DNA from: Billgrantia gudaonensis
Lineage (GTDB): Bacteria; Pseudomonadota; Gammaproteobacteria; Pseudomonadales; Halomonadaceae
Direction: 5' to 3'
DNA length: 64,000 bases
NCBI RefSeq assembly: GCF_900100195.1
Contig: NZ_FNES01000005.1
Span: 124,001-188,000, forward strand
The position numbers and the translations under genes are program-made. The notes under the pieces were generated by a model. That model saw only the letters and a list, made by a program, of their open reading frames with translations, was not told the DNA's origin and did no database searches. Shown one piece after another: positions 38,633 to 48,876 of this stretch. The first letter of the stretch is position 1. Each line of letters starts with the position of its first letter.

Positions 38633-41188
38633 CTACGCCTCCCCCAGCAGGGCGAGACTCGCCGCCGGGGCCTGACGGCGCAACCCAAAGGAGAGCGCAT
38701 GGCCGATGGCACCGATCAGCGCGGCGCCGCCCAGCGGCAACACCAACCACAGCCAGGGATGCGGGCGCGGAGCGAGGTCGAGCCAGGCGACGTAGAGTCC
38801 CGCCGTGGCCAGTTCGGCGAGCAGGGCTCCCATCAGACCGCTGGCCAGGCCGAGGATGGCGAACTCGGCACCCTGTACGCGCGAGATCAGCCGGTTGCCG
38901 GCGCCGAACACTCGCAGCAGGCCGCTCTCGTGGGCGCGCACCGGGCGGCTGGCCGTGAGCGCGGCATACAGCACGCTCACGCCGGCGAGCAGCACGAAAC
39001 CTAGCACCAATTCCACGGCACGGGTCACCTGGGTGAGCAGGTCGCGCACCTGGGCGAGGATGGCGTCCACGTTGAGCAGCGAGACGCCAGGGAACTGCTT
39101 CGCCAGTTGGCGGACGGTGTCGCTGTCGTCGCCATCCAGATGGAAGGCGGTGATGTAGCTGTGGCCGAACCGCTCCAGCACCCCGGGCGGGAAGATCACG
39201 TAGAAGTTGGGGCGGAAGCTGTCCCAGTCGAGATCGCGCAGGCTGGCGATTTCACCGACGACCTCCTGACTGCCGATGGTGAAAGCGAGGGTGTCGCCCA
39301 GCGACAGGCCGAAGCGCTCGGCCAGGCCATCCTCCAGAGAGATCGGCACACGCTGGGTGAGCGGCCGGGCATCCACGGCGCTCAGCCAGTCGTCGTCCGC
39401 GAGTTCGTCGAACCAGTCGCCGGCCACCAGACGGTTACCCTCGGGCAGCGTTTCTCGCCAGGTGAGATTGAGCTCGCGGCGCAGCGCGTTGTCGCCGCGC
39501 GACTCCGCCGGCACCGCCTCTTGGGGCGGCCGGTCGTTGATGGCGGTGATGCGACCGCGCACCATGGGATAAAGCGCCGTACGATCGTCGGCGGCAGGCT
39601 CGAGCACCTCGACGAAGGCATCGCGCTCGCTCGGCTGGATGTTGATGGCAAAGTGATTGGGCGTGTCCTCTGGGAGCTGAGACTGCCAGGTGGTGAGCAG
39701 GTCGCCGCGCACCAGAGCGATCATCGCCATGGCGAAAAAGGTCACGGCGAAGGCGAGCAGTTGCCCGAGGCTGGCGCTACGCCGCCGGGCCAGCTGGCGC
39801 CCCCCCAGGCGCAGCGCGCGGCAGGTGTCATCGGCGCCGCCTTGAGGCAGGCGAGCGGTGAGGCGCAGCACCAGTCCGAGCAGCAAAGCACCGAGCCCCC
39901 ACAGCACGACGAGCATGGCGAGCCCACCCAGCAGCAGCGCCACGGCGAGCACCGGGTCGCCGGAGTAGAGCCATAGCAGGCCGCCGAACACCAGGCTGGC
40001 CACCGCCACCACCAGCCACGCCGAGGCAGGCAACGGATCGAGTTCGCGGCGCAACACCTTGAGCGCGCTGACACGCTTCAGGCGCAGCAGCGTGGGCCCG
40101 GCGAAACCGACCAATACGGCCCCGGCGGTGAATACGCCGAGCGCCAACGGCAACACGCCCGGAGGCGGCAGTTCCAGCGGCAGGAAAGCGGCGAGCAGCG
40201 CGAGCAGCGCTGCCTGACCGGCCAGCCCCAGAATCGCCCCCAGCGCCGACGCGGCCAGCGCCAACCACAGCAGTTGCAGGGCGAAGAGCCGTGTCAGCTG
40301 TCGCTGGGAGGCCCCGAAACAGCGCAGCAGTGCGGCGGTATCCAGGTGGCGATCCACGTAGCGCCGCGTGGCCATGGCCACCGCCACGCCAGCCAGCAGC
40401 ACCGCCGCCAGGCCGGCGAGACTCAGGTATTTCTCGGCACGCTCCAGGGCATTGCCCAGACCAGGCTGGTCGCGTCGCACGTCGCGCACTTCCACCCCGT
40501 CGCGGCGCAACCGCTCCAGCAGCGGCTCCACGCTGTCCACCGCTTCGACCGGTCCGGCAGCGAGCAGCTCGAACTCGACCCGTGAGCCCTCCTGCACCAG
40601 GCCGGTGGCCTGCATGTCGTCACGATGCATCATCAGGCGCGGATTGAAGTTGCCGAAACCCGCCGACTGATCGGGCTCGCGCTCGATCAGGCCACCGACG
40701 GTGAGTTCGGTCTCGCCAACCCGCACACTCTCGCCCAGCTCGACCTCGAGCAGCAGCGCCAAGCGCGGCGCGATCCACACCTCACCGGGCTGCGGACCAC
40801 TGGCGATGCGCTCGACCCCGTTCCCGCGGTCGACGCGCGCCTCGCCATAGTGCGGGTAGACGGAATCCACCACCTTGAGACTCGCCGGCTGAAAGGCGCC
40901 TTCGTGGGAGACCATCGACACCATGTCGACCTGATCGGAAAGCGTCAGGCCGGCCTCCTCGAGGGCGCTGCGCACTTCTTCGCCGAAGGGCCGCGACTGC
41001 TCCAGCACCAGATCGCCGCCCATCAACTGCCCCGCCTGGCGGGTCAGGCCACGGTCGAGGCGGTCGAGGAAGAAGCCGATCATGGTCGAGGCCGCCACGG
41101 CCAGCGCCAGCGCCACGAAGAGTGCACGCACGTCGCTGGCGCGCAGATCGCGGCGCAGGCCGCGAGCGGAGAGGGCCAGCGCTCTCAT
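38633..41188 (-). CDS. ABC transporter permease, YbbP-like (FtsX/MacB fold)
   Basis: 851 residues. N-terminal membrane segment (ALFVALALAVAASTMIGFFLDRL), a large extracytoplasmic domain (about 50-240), a block of membrane segments (about 255-480), a second periplasmic domain, and C-terminal segments (about 715-845). This doubled FtsX pattern matches YbbP. Overlap of 4 nt with the ATPase gene makes one transporter. In E. coli ybbA/ybbP sit divergent from tesA, as here. The substrate is unknown; a lipid or envelope role is suspected from the tesA link. Confidence 0.88.
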   Translation of the reverse strand: MRALALSARGLRRDLRASDVRALFVALALAVAASTMIGFFLDRLDRGLTRQAGQLMGGDLVLEQSRPFGEEVRSALEEAGLTLSDQVDMVSMVSHEGAFQPASLKVVDSVYPHYGEARVDRGNGVERIASGPQPGEVWIAPRLALLLEVELGESVRVGETELTVGGLIEREPDQSAGFGNFNPRLMMHRDDMQATGLVQEGSRVEFELLAAGPVEAVDSVEPLLERLRRDGVEVRDVRRDQPGLGNALERAEKYLSLAGLAAVLLAGVAVAMATRRYVDRHLDTAALLRCFGASQRQLTRLFALQLLWLALAASALGAILGLAGQAALLALLAAFLPLELPPPGVLPLALGVFTAGAVLVGFAGPTLLRLKRVSALKVLRRELDPLPASAWLVVAVASLVFGGLLWLYSGDPVLAVALLLGGLAMLVVLWGLGALLLGLVLRLTARLPQGGADDTCRALRLGGRQLARRRSASLGQLLAFAVTFFAMAMIALVRGDLLTTWQSQLPEDTPNHFAINIQPSERDAFVEVLEPAADDRTALYPMVRGRITAINDRPPQEAVPAESRGDNALRRELNLTWRETLPEGNRLVAGDWFDELADDDWLSAVDARPLTQRVPISLEDGLAERFGLSLGDTLAFTIGSQEVVGEIASLRDLDWDSFRPNFYVIFPPGVLERFGHSYITAFHLDGDDSDTVRQLAKQFPGVSLLNVDAILAQVRDLLTQVTRAVELVLGFVLLAGVSVLYAALTASRPVRAHESGLLRVFGAGNRLISRVQGAEFAILGLASGLMGALLAELATAGLYVAWLDLAPRPHPWLWLVLPLGGAALIGAIGHALSFGLRRQAPAASLALLGEA

Positions 41189-41913
41189 GCCTCGACCTCC
41201 TCGCGAGCCATCTCGGCCAGGCGGCCATCACTCAGCCGCAGACAGCGCCCGCAGCGCCGCGCCAGGGCATGGTCGTGAGTCACCAGCACCAGGGTGGTGC
41301 CCGCCTCGCGATTGAGGGCGAACAACAGGTCGATGACGCGCGCTCCGGTGGTCGGGTCGAGGTTGCCGGTGGGTTCGTCGGCGAACACCAGCTCGGCGCC
41401 GGTGACGAAGGCGCGCGCCAAAGCCACCCGCTGCTGCTCGCCGCCGGAAAGCTGCTTGGGCAGATGATCCAGCCGCTCGGCCAGGCCCACCCGACCCAAC
41501 CAGTCCCGCGCCCGAGCCTGAGGGTCGCCGATATCGGTCAGCTCCAGCGGCAGCAACACGTTTTCCAGCGCGGTCAGTGTGGGAAGCAGTTGGAAGTTCT
41601 GAAACACGAAACCCACCCGGCCGGCACGCAGGGCAGCGCGGCCGTCCTCGTCGAGGTCGGCGAGGTCGTGACCGAACATCGCTAGCCGGCCTCGCGTCGC
41701 CGCATCCAGACCGGCGAGCAGCCCCAGCAGAGTCGACTTGCCCGCGCCACTCTGACCCAGGATCGCCACGCTCTCGCCGGGGAACACGGTGAGGTCCAGG
41801 TCACTCAGAATGGTGAGCCGACGCTCGCCGCTGTCGACCTCCTTGAACAGGCCCGCGGCGTGTAGAATCGGTGCAGGATCCGCTGTGGTATCACGAGTCG
41901 AGGAGTGGGACAT
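41185..41913 (-). CDS. ABC transporter ATP-binding protein, YbbA-like
   Basis: 242 residues. Walker A GQSGAGKST, signature LSGGEQQRVALARA, Walker B LVFADEPTGNLD and the switch His in LVTHDHALA. LolD/MacB-type ATPase for the adjacent YbbP-like permease. The chosen ATG at 41913 shares bases with the tesA start region on the other strand, so the two promoters must lie inside each other's coding sequence. Confidence 0.92.
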   Translation of the reverse strand: MSHSSTRDTTADPAPILHAAGLFKEVDSGERRLTILSDLDLTVFPGESVAILGQSGAGKSTLLGLLAGLDAATRGRLAMFGHDLADLDEDGRAALRAGRVGFVFQNFQLLPTLTALENVLLPLELTDIGDPQARARDWLGRVGLAERLDHLPKQLSGGEQQRVALARAFVTGAELVFADEPTGNLDPTTGARVIDLLFALNREAGTTLVLVTHDHALARRCGRCLRLSDGRLAEMAREEVEA

Positions 41914-42613
41914 GGTGACAGGCTTCCCTGGTGATGGGGTTCGAACGTTCCTGGGCCGCATGGCGCGCGCCACCCATTGGCTGGCACTACTGGCCTTCCC
42001 GCTATGGCTGGTGACCGCACCCGCCACCGCGAATGCCCCCCCGGTGGTACTGATCATGGGCGACAGCCTGAGCGCGGCCTACGGCATCGAGGCCGATCGG
42101 GGTTGGGTCAGTCTGCTGCAGCAGCGCCTGGGGGGAAAGGCCAAGGTGGTCAACGCCAGCATCAGCGGCGAAACCTCGAGCGGCGGCGCGAACCGGCTGC
42201 CCGACTTGCTCGGACAGCACGAGCCGAACATCGTTCTGCTCGAGCTGGGCGGCAACGACGGCCTGCGCGGCCTGCCGCCCGGCCAGTTCGAGGCCAACAT
42301 GGCCGACATGATCGAGGTCAGCCGGAAAGCCGGCGCCGAGGTGCTGCTGCTCGGCATCGACATCCCGCCCAACTACGGTCAGGCCTACCGCGACGCCTTC
42401 ACCGGTGTCTACCGCCGCCTGGCCGACGACTACGACCTGCCCCTGGTGCCCTTCCTGCTCGACAACGTGGCGCTGAAGGACGAGCTGATGCAGGACGACG
42501 GCATCCACCCCACGGCCGAAGCACAGCCGACCATCCTCGACACGGTGTGGCCCAAGCTGGCGCCGCTGCTGGAAGCCAACGGTGCCGAATTGGCCGAAGC
42601 CGGTCAGGACTGA
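41912..42613 (+). CDS. tesA: Arylesterase / lysophospholipase TesA (SGNH hydrolase)
   Basis: 233 residues from the ATG at 41912, which has GAGGAG upstream; an ATG at 41960 would leave a more ordinary signal peptide (ARATHWLALLAFPLWLV) and is an alternative. GDSLSAAYG holds the catalytic Ser, GGNDGLRG the oxyanion Asn, and DGIHPTAEAQ the Asp/His pair. Periplasmic multifunctional thioesterase, protease and lysophospholipase in E. coli. It is divergent from ybbA-like with overlapping starts and overlaps the next convergent gene by 10 nt at its end. Confidence 0.93.
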   Translation: MVTGFPGDGVRTFLGRMARATHWLALLAFPLWLVTAPATANAPPVVLIMGDSLSAAYGIEADRGWVSLLQQRLGGKAKVVNASISGETSSGGANRLPDLLGQHEPNIVLLELGGNDGLRGLPPGQFEANMADMIEVSRKAGAEVLLLGIDIPPNYGQAYRDAFTGVYRRLADDYDLPLVPFLLDNVALKDELMQDDGIHPTAEAQPTILDTVWPKLAPLLEANGAELAEAGQD

Positions 42614-43494
42614 ACCGCCGGCGCCGGACTCTTCTGCCACTGTTGCAGCCCCAGGCCGCCGAGGATCAGCACCAGCCCCACCAGCGTCGAGGGCAGGACC
42701 GGTTCGCCGACGACGAGAAACAGCAGCAGCAGCGACACCGGCGGCGAGAGGAAGATCAGGTTGGAAACCTTGGCCGTGCGCGACACCTCATGGACCGCCA
42801 ACTGCCACAACACGAAGGCGATGCCCATCTCGAAGAGCCCCACATAGACGCCCGCACCGAGCCCGGCCCAACCGTGCCACGCGAACCCCGGCCCCACCAG
42901 CAGCAGCACGCTGAGCACCGGCACCCCGACGCTGAAGTTCTGCCACTGGGCCACCAGCGGCGAGCGGTGATCGCGGGCGTTGAGCAGCCAGTAGAGCGCC
43001 CACAGCAGGGTCGAGGCGAGCGCCATGCCGACACCCAGCGGGTCGGCGAAGGCCACGTCGAACACCGCACCGCGGGTGGCGATCGTCCACACGCCCGAGT
43101 AGGCGATCATGCCCGCCAGTACGTCGAGTCGGGTTAGCCGCTGGCCGAGAATCGGCACGGCCAGAAAGGCCATGGTGAGCGCCCAGGTGTAGTTGAGTGC
43201 CATCGCCTCCTGGCCCGGCAGGCGATCATAGGCGCCGAACAGCACCAGATAGTAGGCCACCGGGTTCATCAGCCCCGCCCAGGCAGCAGTGCGCCAGCCG
43301 CGGCGGAGGGCCTCGCCGGCCAGCCCCCGGCGCAGCACCAGCACGCCCATCAGCGCCCAGGAGACCAGCGAGGCGAGCCACATCAGTTCCAGCGGCGACA
43401 TGTAGCCCAACGCCACCTTGAAGGCGGTAGCCACCGTGGACCATAGCCCCACGGCACCCAGCCCGAAGAGCATCGCCTTGCCATCCCGGGTCAC
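42604..43494 (-). CDS. EamA/DMT family transporter
   Basis: 296 residues with about ten hydrophobic segments in two EamA halves, the second starting near residue 150. No substrate clue. It overlaps the SelW-like gene by 4 nt upstream, so the two are coupled, and the tesA 3' end by 10 nt tail to tail. Confidence 0.88.
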   Translation of the reverse strand: MTRDGKAMLFGLGAVGLWSTVATAFKVALGYMSPLELMWLASLVSWALMGVLVLRRGLAGEALRRGWRTAAWAGLMNPVAYYLVLFGAYDRLPGQEAMALNYTWALTMAFLAVPILGQRLTRLDVLAGMIAYSGVWTIATRGAVFDVAFADPLGVGMALASTLLWALYWLLNARDHRSPLVAQWQNFSVGVPVLSVLLLVGPGFAWHGWAGLGAGVYVGLFEMGIAFVLWQLAVHEVSRTAKVSNLIFLSPPVSLLLLFLVVGEPVLPSTLVGLVLILGGLGLQQWQKSPAPAVQS

Positions 43495-43781
43495 GTTCGA
43501 GAATCCCCACTCGTGCGGTCGACGTGCCCCAAGTCGCGGCCGGGGTCGAGCCGATCGCGCACCGCCTGCTTGAGCGTCTTGCTGTCGGGAAAGCCACCGT
43601 CGCGCTTGCGCTCCCAGAGCGAGTCGCCGTCGTAGAAGATCTCGAAGTGGCCACCATGGGACGGCACCAGCTCGACGCCGTCGATATCCTCGCCGAAGGT
43701 GGAAAGCAGCTCCTGGGCTAGCCAGGCGCTACGCAGCAGCCATTGGCACTGGGTGCAATAATGGATCCGAATGCGTGACAC
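43491..43781 (-). CDS. SelT/SelW/SelH (Rdx) family protein
   Basis: 96 residues. The redox motif CTQCQW near the N-terminus is the Cys form of the selenoprotein W CxxU motif; LVPSHGGHFEIFYDG and FPDSKTLKQAVRD are typical of the bacterial family. Small thioredoxin-like protein of unsettled function. The start ATG at 43781 follows GACAGGAGCC, and a 215-bp gap separates it from the divergent LOV gene. Confidence 0.9.
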   Translation of the reverse strand: MSRIRIHYCTQCQWLLRSAWLAQELLSTFGEDIDGVELVPSHGGHFEIFYDGDSLWERKRDGGFPDSKTLKQAVRDRLDPGRDLGHVDRTSGDSRT

Positions 43782-43996
43782 TGGGGCGGCTCCTGTCGCA
43801 ACGATGACGCCTCCATCCTAACAGCCGGAAGCGCTCCTGGCCGCCCTCCGTCGGCCAGCCCCGCCAACCGACCGGCCGTCGCCAGAGGCGCCGAAGACAC
43901 GCGCGCTGAATGCGAGTCGGCAGCAATCATTGTCAATGCCGCGCCACCTGGCCATGATATAGCACTGATACCACGCAGCCGCGACAGGAAGACCGC

Positions 43997-44431
43997 ATGA
44001 AACGCCCCTCACTGATCAGCCCGGAACTGCTCGAGCGCATCGTCGATGCCTCGGAGGACGGCATCGTGGTCGCCGAACAGGAGGGCGACGAGAACATCCT
44101 GATCTACGTCAACCAAGGTTTCGAGCGGTTGACGGGCTACAGCGCCGACGAAATTCTCTACCAGGATTGTCGCTTCCTGCAGAACGAAGACCGCGACCAG
44201 CCAGGACTCGACGCCATCCGCAAGTCGCTCGCCGCGGGACTGCCCTGTCGCGAAGTCCTGCGCAACTATCGCAAGGACGGCACGCTCTTCTACAACGAGC
44301 TGTCGATCACTCCGGTCTTCGACGAGCAGGACAACCTCACTTACTTCATCGGCGTGCAGAAAGACGTCACCGAACGCGTCGAGGCCCAGCAGGAACTGGA
44401 GCGCCTCAAGCGCGAGCATGGCAGCGCCTGA
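43997..44431 (+). CDS. Short LOV (PAS) blue-light photoreceptor protein
   Basis: 144 residues, a single LOV-type PAS domain with no output domain. YQDCRFLQNEDRDQ carries the photoactive Cys (C58) of the flavin pocket; the usual Asn before Cys is Asp. LRNYRKDGTLFYNELSITPV and YFIGVQKDVTERVE complete the LOV consensus, including the flavin-contacting Asn and the Gln. A short C-terminal helix (EAQQELERLKREHGSA) follows. Size and sequence are very like the short LOV proteins of Pseudomonas putida (PpSB1-LOV). It probably binds FMN and forms a Cys adduct in blue light; the signalling partner is unknown. Confidence 0.9.
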   Translation: MKRPSLISPELLERIVDASEDGIVVAEQEGDENILIYVNQGFERLTGYSADEILYQDCRFLQNEDRDQPGLDAIRKSLAAGLPCREVLRNYRKDGTLFYNELSITPVFDEQDNLTYFIGVQKDVTERVEAQQELERLKREHGSA

Positions 44432-44516
44432 GACTCTCTGGGGCGGCTCACCGACGTCGAATGGCCCCGTGTCGTGTGAGCAACGACCGGCATCGTGAAA
44501 ATTCCCGCCTCAGCTA

Positions 44517-44545
44517 TTGCGCTTTCGCCTGATCGGCTTTATATA
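44517..44545 (+). promoter_or_regulatory. Candidate sigma-70 promoter upstream of the 44.66-kb gene
   Basis: TTGCGC (44517-44522) and TATATA (44540-44545) are 17 bp apart, in a locally AT-rich part of the 227-bp gap after the LOV gene. It would give a leader of roughly 110 nt before the small gene. The match to consensus is moderate. Confidence 0.35.
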
Positions 44546-44658
44546 GCCGTCAGGTGTCGCCCACGACACCCATGGTGCTTCCGATCCGATGCTGCGGACA
44601 CGAAGCGAACGCAAGAGTTGCCGAACGCCCCCTTCGGCAGGGCCATGGGAGAATTCGC

Positions 44659-44856
44659 ATGCGCCGTGAGTCCCTTGTCAACGAATCCATCGACGACGAT
44701 CTCCTCGAAGCCGTCAACGACGACGACTACGAGCGCCCACGCCCGGCGAGTCGCACCGACAGCCTGCGCGCCCGCCGCCGAGTCGAGGCCCTGCTCGAGG
44801 AACGACGACTGCGCCGCGCCATCGAAGATGATTGGACCCTCGACGAAGAGGAATAG
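44659..44856 (+). CDS. Small PA3496-family-like acidic/basic protein
   Basis: 65 residues from the ATG at 44659 (GGGAGAATT upstream). An acidic N-terminal half (ESIDDDLLEAVNDDDYE) and a basic helix (RRRVEALLEERRLRRAIEDD) ending in Asp/Glu. The arrangement matches the PA3496-type family of small putative envelope-integrity proteins. The role is not known. It lies between the LOV gene and ettA. Confidence 0.65.
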   Translation: MRRESLVNESIDDDLLEAVNDDDYERPRPASRTDSLRARRRVEALLEERRLRRAIEDDWTLDEEE

Positions 44857-44963
44857 CGCCGAACGCAGGGCAGGCGGGTAGCCGGGCCGGTGCAGTGCTG
44901 GCCTTTCCGCGGCCCGGCCACTATCATCGTGGCCACTGCAAATCCTCCAACCGATGGGTTCCC

Positions 44964-46625
<1,662 letters not shown>

Positions 46626-46642
46626 GGCGCTGCGCACCAGCT

Positions 46643-46670
46643 GTAAGCCATGAGCTTTAAGCGGTAAGTG
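46643..46670. repeat. Four degenerate heptads left of the ettA terminator (heptad element 3, left)
   Basis: Read in 7-nt steps: GTAAGCC, ATGAGCT, TTAAGCG, GTAAGTG. In the reverse sense and in phase these are CTTACAG, CTCATGG, CTTAAAG and CTTACCG-type units, mirroring the array on the other side of the terminator stem at 46704-46731. Confidence 0.75.
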
Positions 46671-46703
46671 AAAACCCCACGAACCTCGCGGTCGTGGGGT
46701 TTT
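46671..46703. terminator. Bidirectional rho-independent terminator between ettA and lpxL
   Basis: AAAACCCCACGA (46671-46682) and TCGTGGGGTTTT (46692-46703) form a perfect 12-bp stem with a 9-nt loop. T residues follow on both strands. It sits in the convergent gap, so it can stop ettA and lpxL transcripts. Heptad arrays flank it on both sides. Confidence 0.92.
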
Positions 46704-46738
46704 CTTATGGCTTACGGCTTAAAGCTTACAGCTCCCGG
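46704..46738. repeat. Heptads right of the ettA terminator (heptad element 3, right)
   Basis: CTTATGG, CTTACGG, CTTAAAG, CTTACAG, then CTCCCGG, in strict 7-nt phase. They are the inverse of the left array; AGCTGTAAGC (46639-46648) and GCTTACAGCT (46724-46733) are perfect outer inverted repeats of 10 bp. Confidence 0.75.
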
Positions 46739-46812
46739 CAACGCCGGAGTCTTCCAGGCGCGGAGCGCCGCTCTTCCAGCTTCGAGCTCCCGGCCTGTAT
46801 CGACGCTTCGCG

Positions 46813-47739
46813 TCAATAAAAGCCGGGTTCGCCCTCGGGTCGGGTCTTGAAACGCCGGTGCAGCCACAGGTATTGCTCGGGGTGCCTGCGTATGGCCCGT
46901 TCGATGAAGGCGTTGACCCGTGCGGCATCGGCGATTTCGTCATCGCTGGGGAAGTCTTCCAGCGGGGGCAGGTATTCGAGGGTATAGGTGCGGTCGTCGG
47001 GATTGCGATGGTACATCAGCGGCATCACCGGTGCGCCGGTGATGCGCGCGATCTTGGCGGTGAGCCTGACGGTGGCGGCATCGATGCCGAAGAAGGGCGC
47101 GAAGACGCTGGCATCGCGCCCGAAATCCTGATCGGGCGAATACCATACGGCATGTCCCGCCTTGAGGCAGCGCACCAGGCCACGCAGATCGTGACGGTCG
47201 ATGTTGGTGTCGTAGAGACGGGCTCGCGCACGCGTCATGAAACGATCGAACAGCGGGTTGTCATGGGGCCGATAGACGGCGTCGGTGCGGAAGAACAGCG
47301 CGTGCAGCGCGCCGCCGATGTCCAGGGTCGAGAAGTGCACGCCGATGATCAGAGCGCCCTTGCCCTGGGCCAGGGCGCGCTCCATGTGTTCTTGTCCCTT
47401 GAAGATCGCGCGGTGACGCAGGTGCTCGGGGTCGCGGCACCAGGCAGTGGCCGTTTCCAGGATGCCGATGCCGTTGGCGATGAAGGTTTCGCGGACCAAC
47501 CGTGCCTGCTGCCGCTCGTCACGCTCGGGAAAGCACAGCCGGATGTTGGTCTCGGTGATGTGGCGGCGACGCTTGGCGAAGCGCCAGGCAGCCAGGCCAA
47601 TCGCCTTGCCCAACCACAGCTTGAGCTGCCAAGGCAGCCAGGCGGCGACGTGCATCGCCCCGATGGCCAACCAGGTGGGCCAATAGCGGGGATGGGCGAA
47701 GGAGCGAGGATAGCCGTTGCGAGACTTGCGCTGCTGCAT
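46813..47739 (-). CDS. lpxL: Lipid A biosynthesis lauroyl (Kdo2-lipid IVA) acyltransferase LpxL-type
   Basis: 308 residues (E. coli LpxL 306). HX4D motif H135-D140 in IIGVHFSTLD, DNPLFDRFMTRARARLYDTN, VWYSPDQDFG and the C-terminal EQYLWLHRRFKTRPEG are shared with LpxL. One N-terminal hydrophobic segment (about 22-40) anchors it. It adds a secondary acyl chain to Kdo2-lipid IVA. The assignment to LpxL over LpxM is from the C-terminal motif and the HPRYWPTWLAIG start. It follows alr on the same strand by 15 bp. Confidence 0.93.
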   Translation of the reverse strand: MQQRKSRNGYPRSFAHPRYWPTWLAIGAMHVAAWLPWQLKLWLGKAIGLAAWRFAKRRRHITETNIRLCFPERDERQQARLVRETFIANGIGILETATAWCRDPEHLRHRAIFKGQEHMERALAQGKGALIIGVHFSTLDIGGALHALFFRTDAVYRPHDNPLFDRFMTRARARLYDTNIDRHDLRGLVRCLKAGHAVWYSPDQDFGRDASVFAPFFGIDAATVRLTAKIARITGAPVMPLMYHRNPDDRTYTLEYLPPLEDFPSDDEIADAARVNAFIERAIRRHPEQYLWLHRRFKTRPEGEPGFY

Positions 47740-47754
47740 GCGAAGAGAGGTCCG

Positions 47755-48876
47755 TCAGTCAAAGCCGCCATGATAGCGCCTCGGCACCCTCGGCAGCACC
47801 CCGGTGAGCAGCGTGTAGCTGATGGTGTCGCAGTGACGCGCCACCTCGTCGATGAAAAGCACCGTCCCGTCCGCCGCTCGCCCCCACAGCACCACCTCGC
47901 TACCGATGTCGGCCTCGGCAACGTCGGTGACGTCCACGGTCAGCATGTCCATGGAGACCTTGCCGGCCAGGGGCACACGCTGGCCCGCCACCAGAGTCGG
48001 CGTGCCGTCCACGGCATGCCGGTCGTAGCCGTCGCCGTAACCGCACGCGACGGTGGCGATGCGCGAGGGGCGCGCCGCCACCCAGCGCCGTCCGTAACCC
48101 ACCGCCTCGCCCGGCGAGATCTCGCGCATGGCGATGATCCGCGAACGCAGCGTCATCACCGGCTGGAGTGCACGACTGGCGGAATTGGGCACTTCCAGCG
48201 GGTCGCTGCCGTAAAGCATCACCCCGGGGCGCACCCAGGCGCCGTGGGCCTCGGGCCACGCCAGAGTGGCGGGTGAATTGGCCAAGCACAGGGGGGCGGA
48301 GAGCGCCTCGGCCAGCGCCTGCATGCGCACCAGCTGGCGCCGACACTCGCCGGGATCGGCGGCGTCGGCCGTGGCGAAGTGGCTCATCAGGTGCAGACCG
48401 GTCGCCTGGTCGGGTGCCGCCGCCAAGCGCGCCCAGACCTGCGGCACGGCCTCGACGGGGAAACCCAGGCGATGCATGCCCGAATCCACCTTGAGCCACA
48501 CCGGGATGGGCCGCGCCGGCCGATAGGCGAGCAACGCCTCGAGCTGCCATTCGCTGTGCACGGCCATCCACAGCGAGAGCGCCTCGACCGCTTCGAGCTC
48601 GGCAGCTTCGAAGATGCCTTCCAGCAGCAGAATGGGGGAACGAATACCGCCCTCACGCAGGGTTTCGGCCTCCTCGAGAGAGGCCACGGCGAAGGCGGGC
48701 GGGCGCTCGGCGGCCGGCAGCGCCTCCAGCGCCCGGGCACAGGCCACGCTGCCATGGCCATAGGCATCGGCCTTGATCACCGCCAGGGCATGGCTGCCCG
48801 GTGCCTGGGCACGGGCATGGCAGTAGTTGTGACGCAGGGCGTCGAGATCGATGTCGGCAACCAGCGGTCGGCTCAT
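47755..48876 (-). CDS. alr: Alanine racemase
   Basis: 373 residues. Makes D-alanine for peptidoglycan. PLP-binding K35 in [11 protein letters not shown], and the C-terminal catalytic Tyr region [10 protein letters not shown] with [12 protein letters not shown]. It is a biosynthetic or catabolic alanine racemase; the two are not separable here. The ATG at 48876 overlaps the rpoS stop (ATGA), the only start placing the conserved [16 protein letters not shown] at the N-terminus. It is thus linked translationally to rpoS. Confidence 0.95.
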   Translation of the reverse strand: MSRPLVADIDLDALRHNYCHARAQAPGSHALAVIKADAYGHGSVACARALEALPAAERPPAFAVASLEEAETLREGGIRSPILLLEGIFEAAELEAVEALSLWMAVHSEWQLEALLAYRPARPIPVWLKVDSGMHRLGFPVEAVPQVWARLAAAPDQATGLHLMSHFATADAADPGECRRQLVRMQALAEALSAPLCLANSPATLAWPEAHGAWVRPGVMLYGSDPLEVPNSASRALQPVMTLRSRIIAMREISPGEAVGYGRRWVAARPSRIATVACGYGDGYDRHAVDGTPTLVAGQRVPLAGKVSMDMLTVDVTDVAEADIGSEVVLWGRAADGTVLFIDEVARHCDTISYTLLTGVLPRVPRRYHGGFD

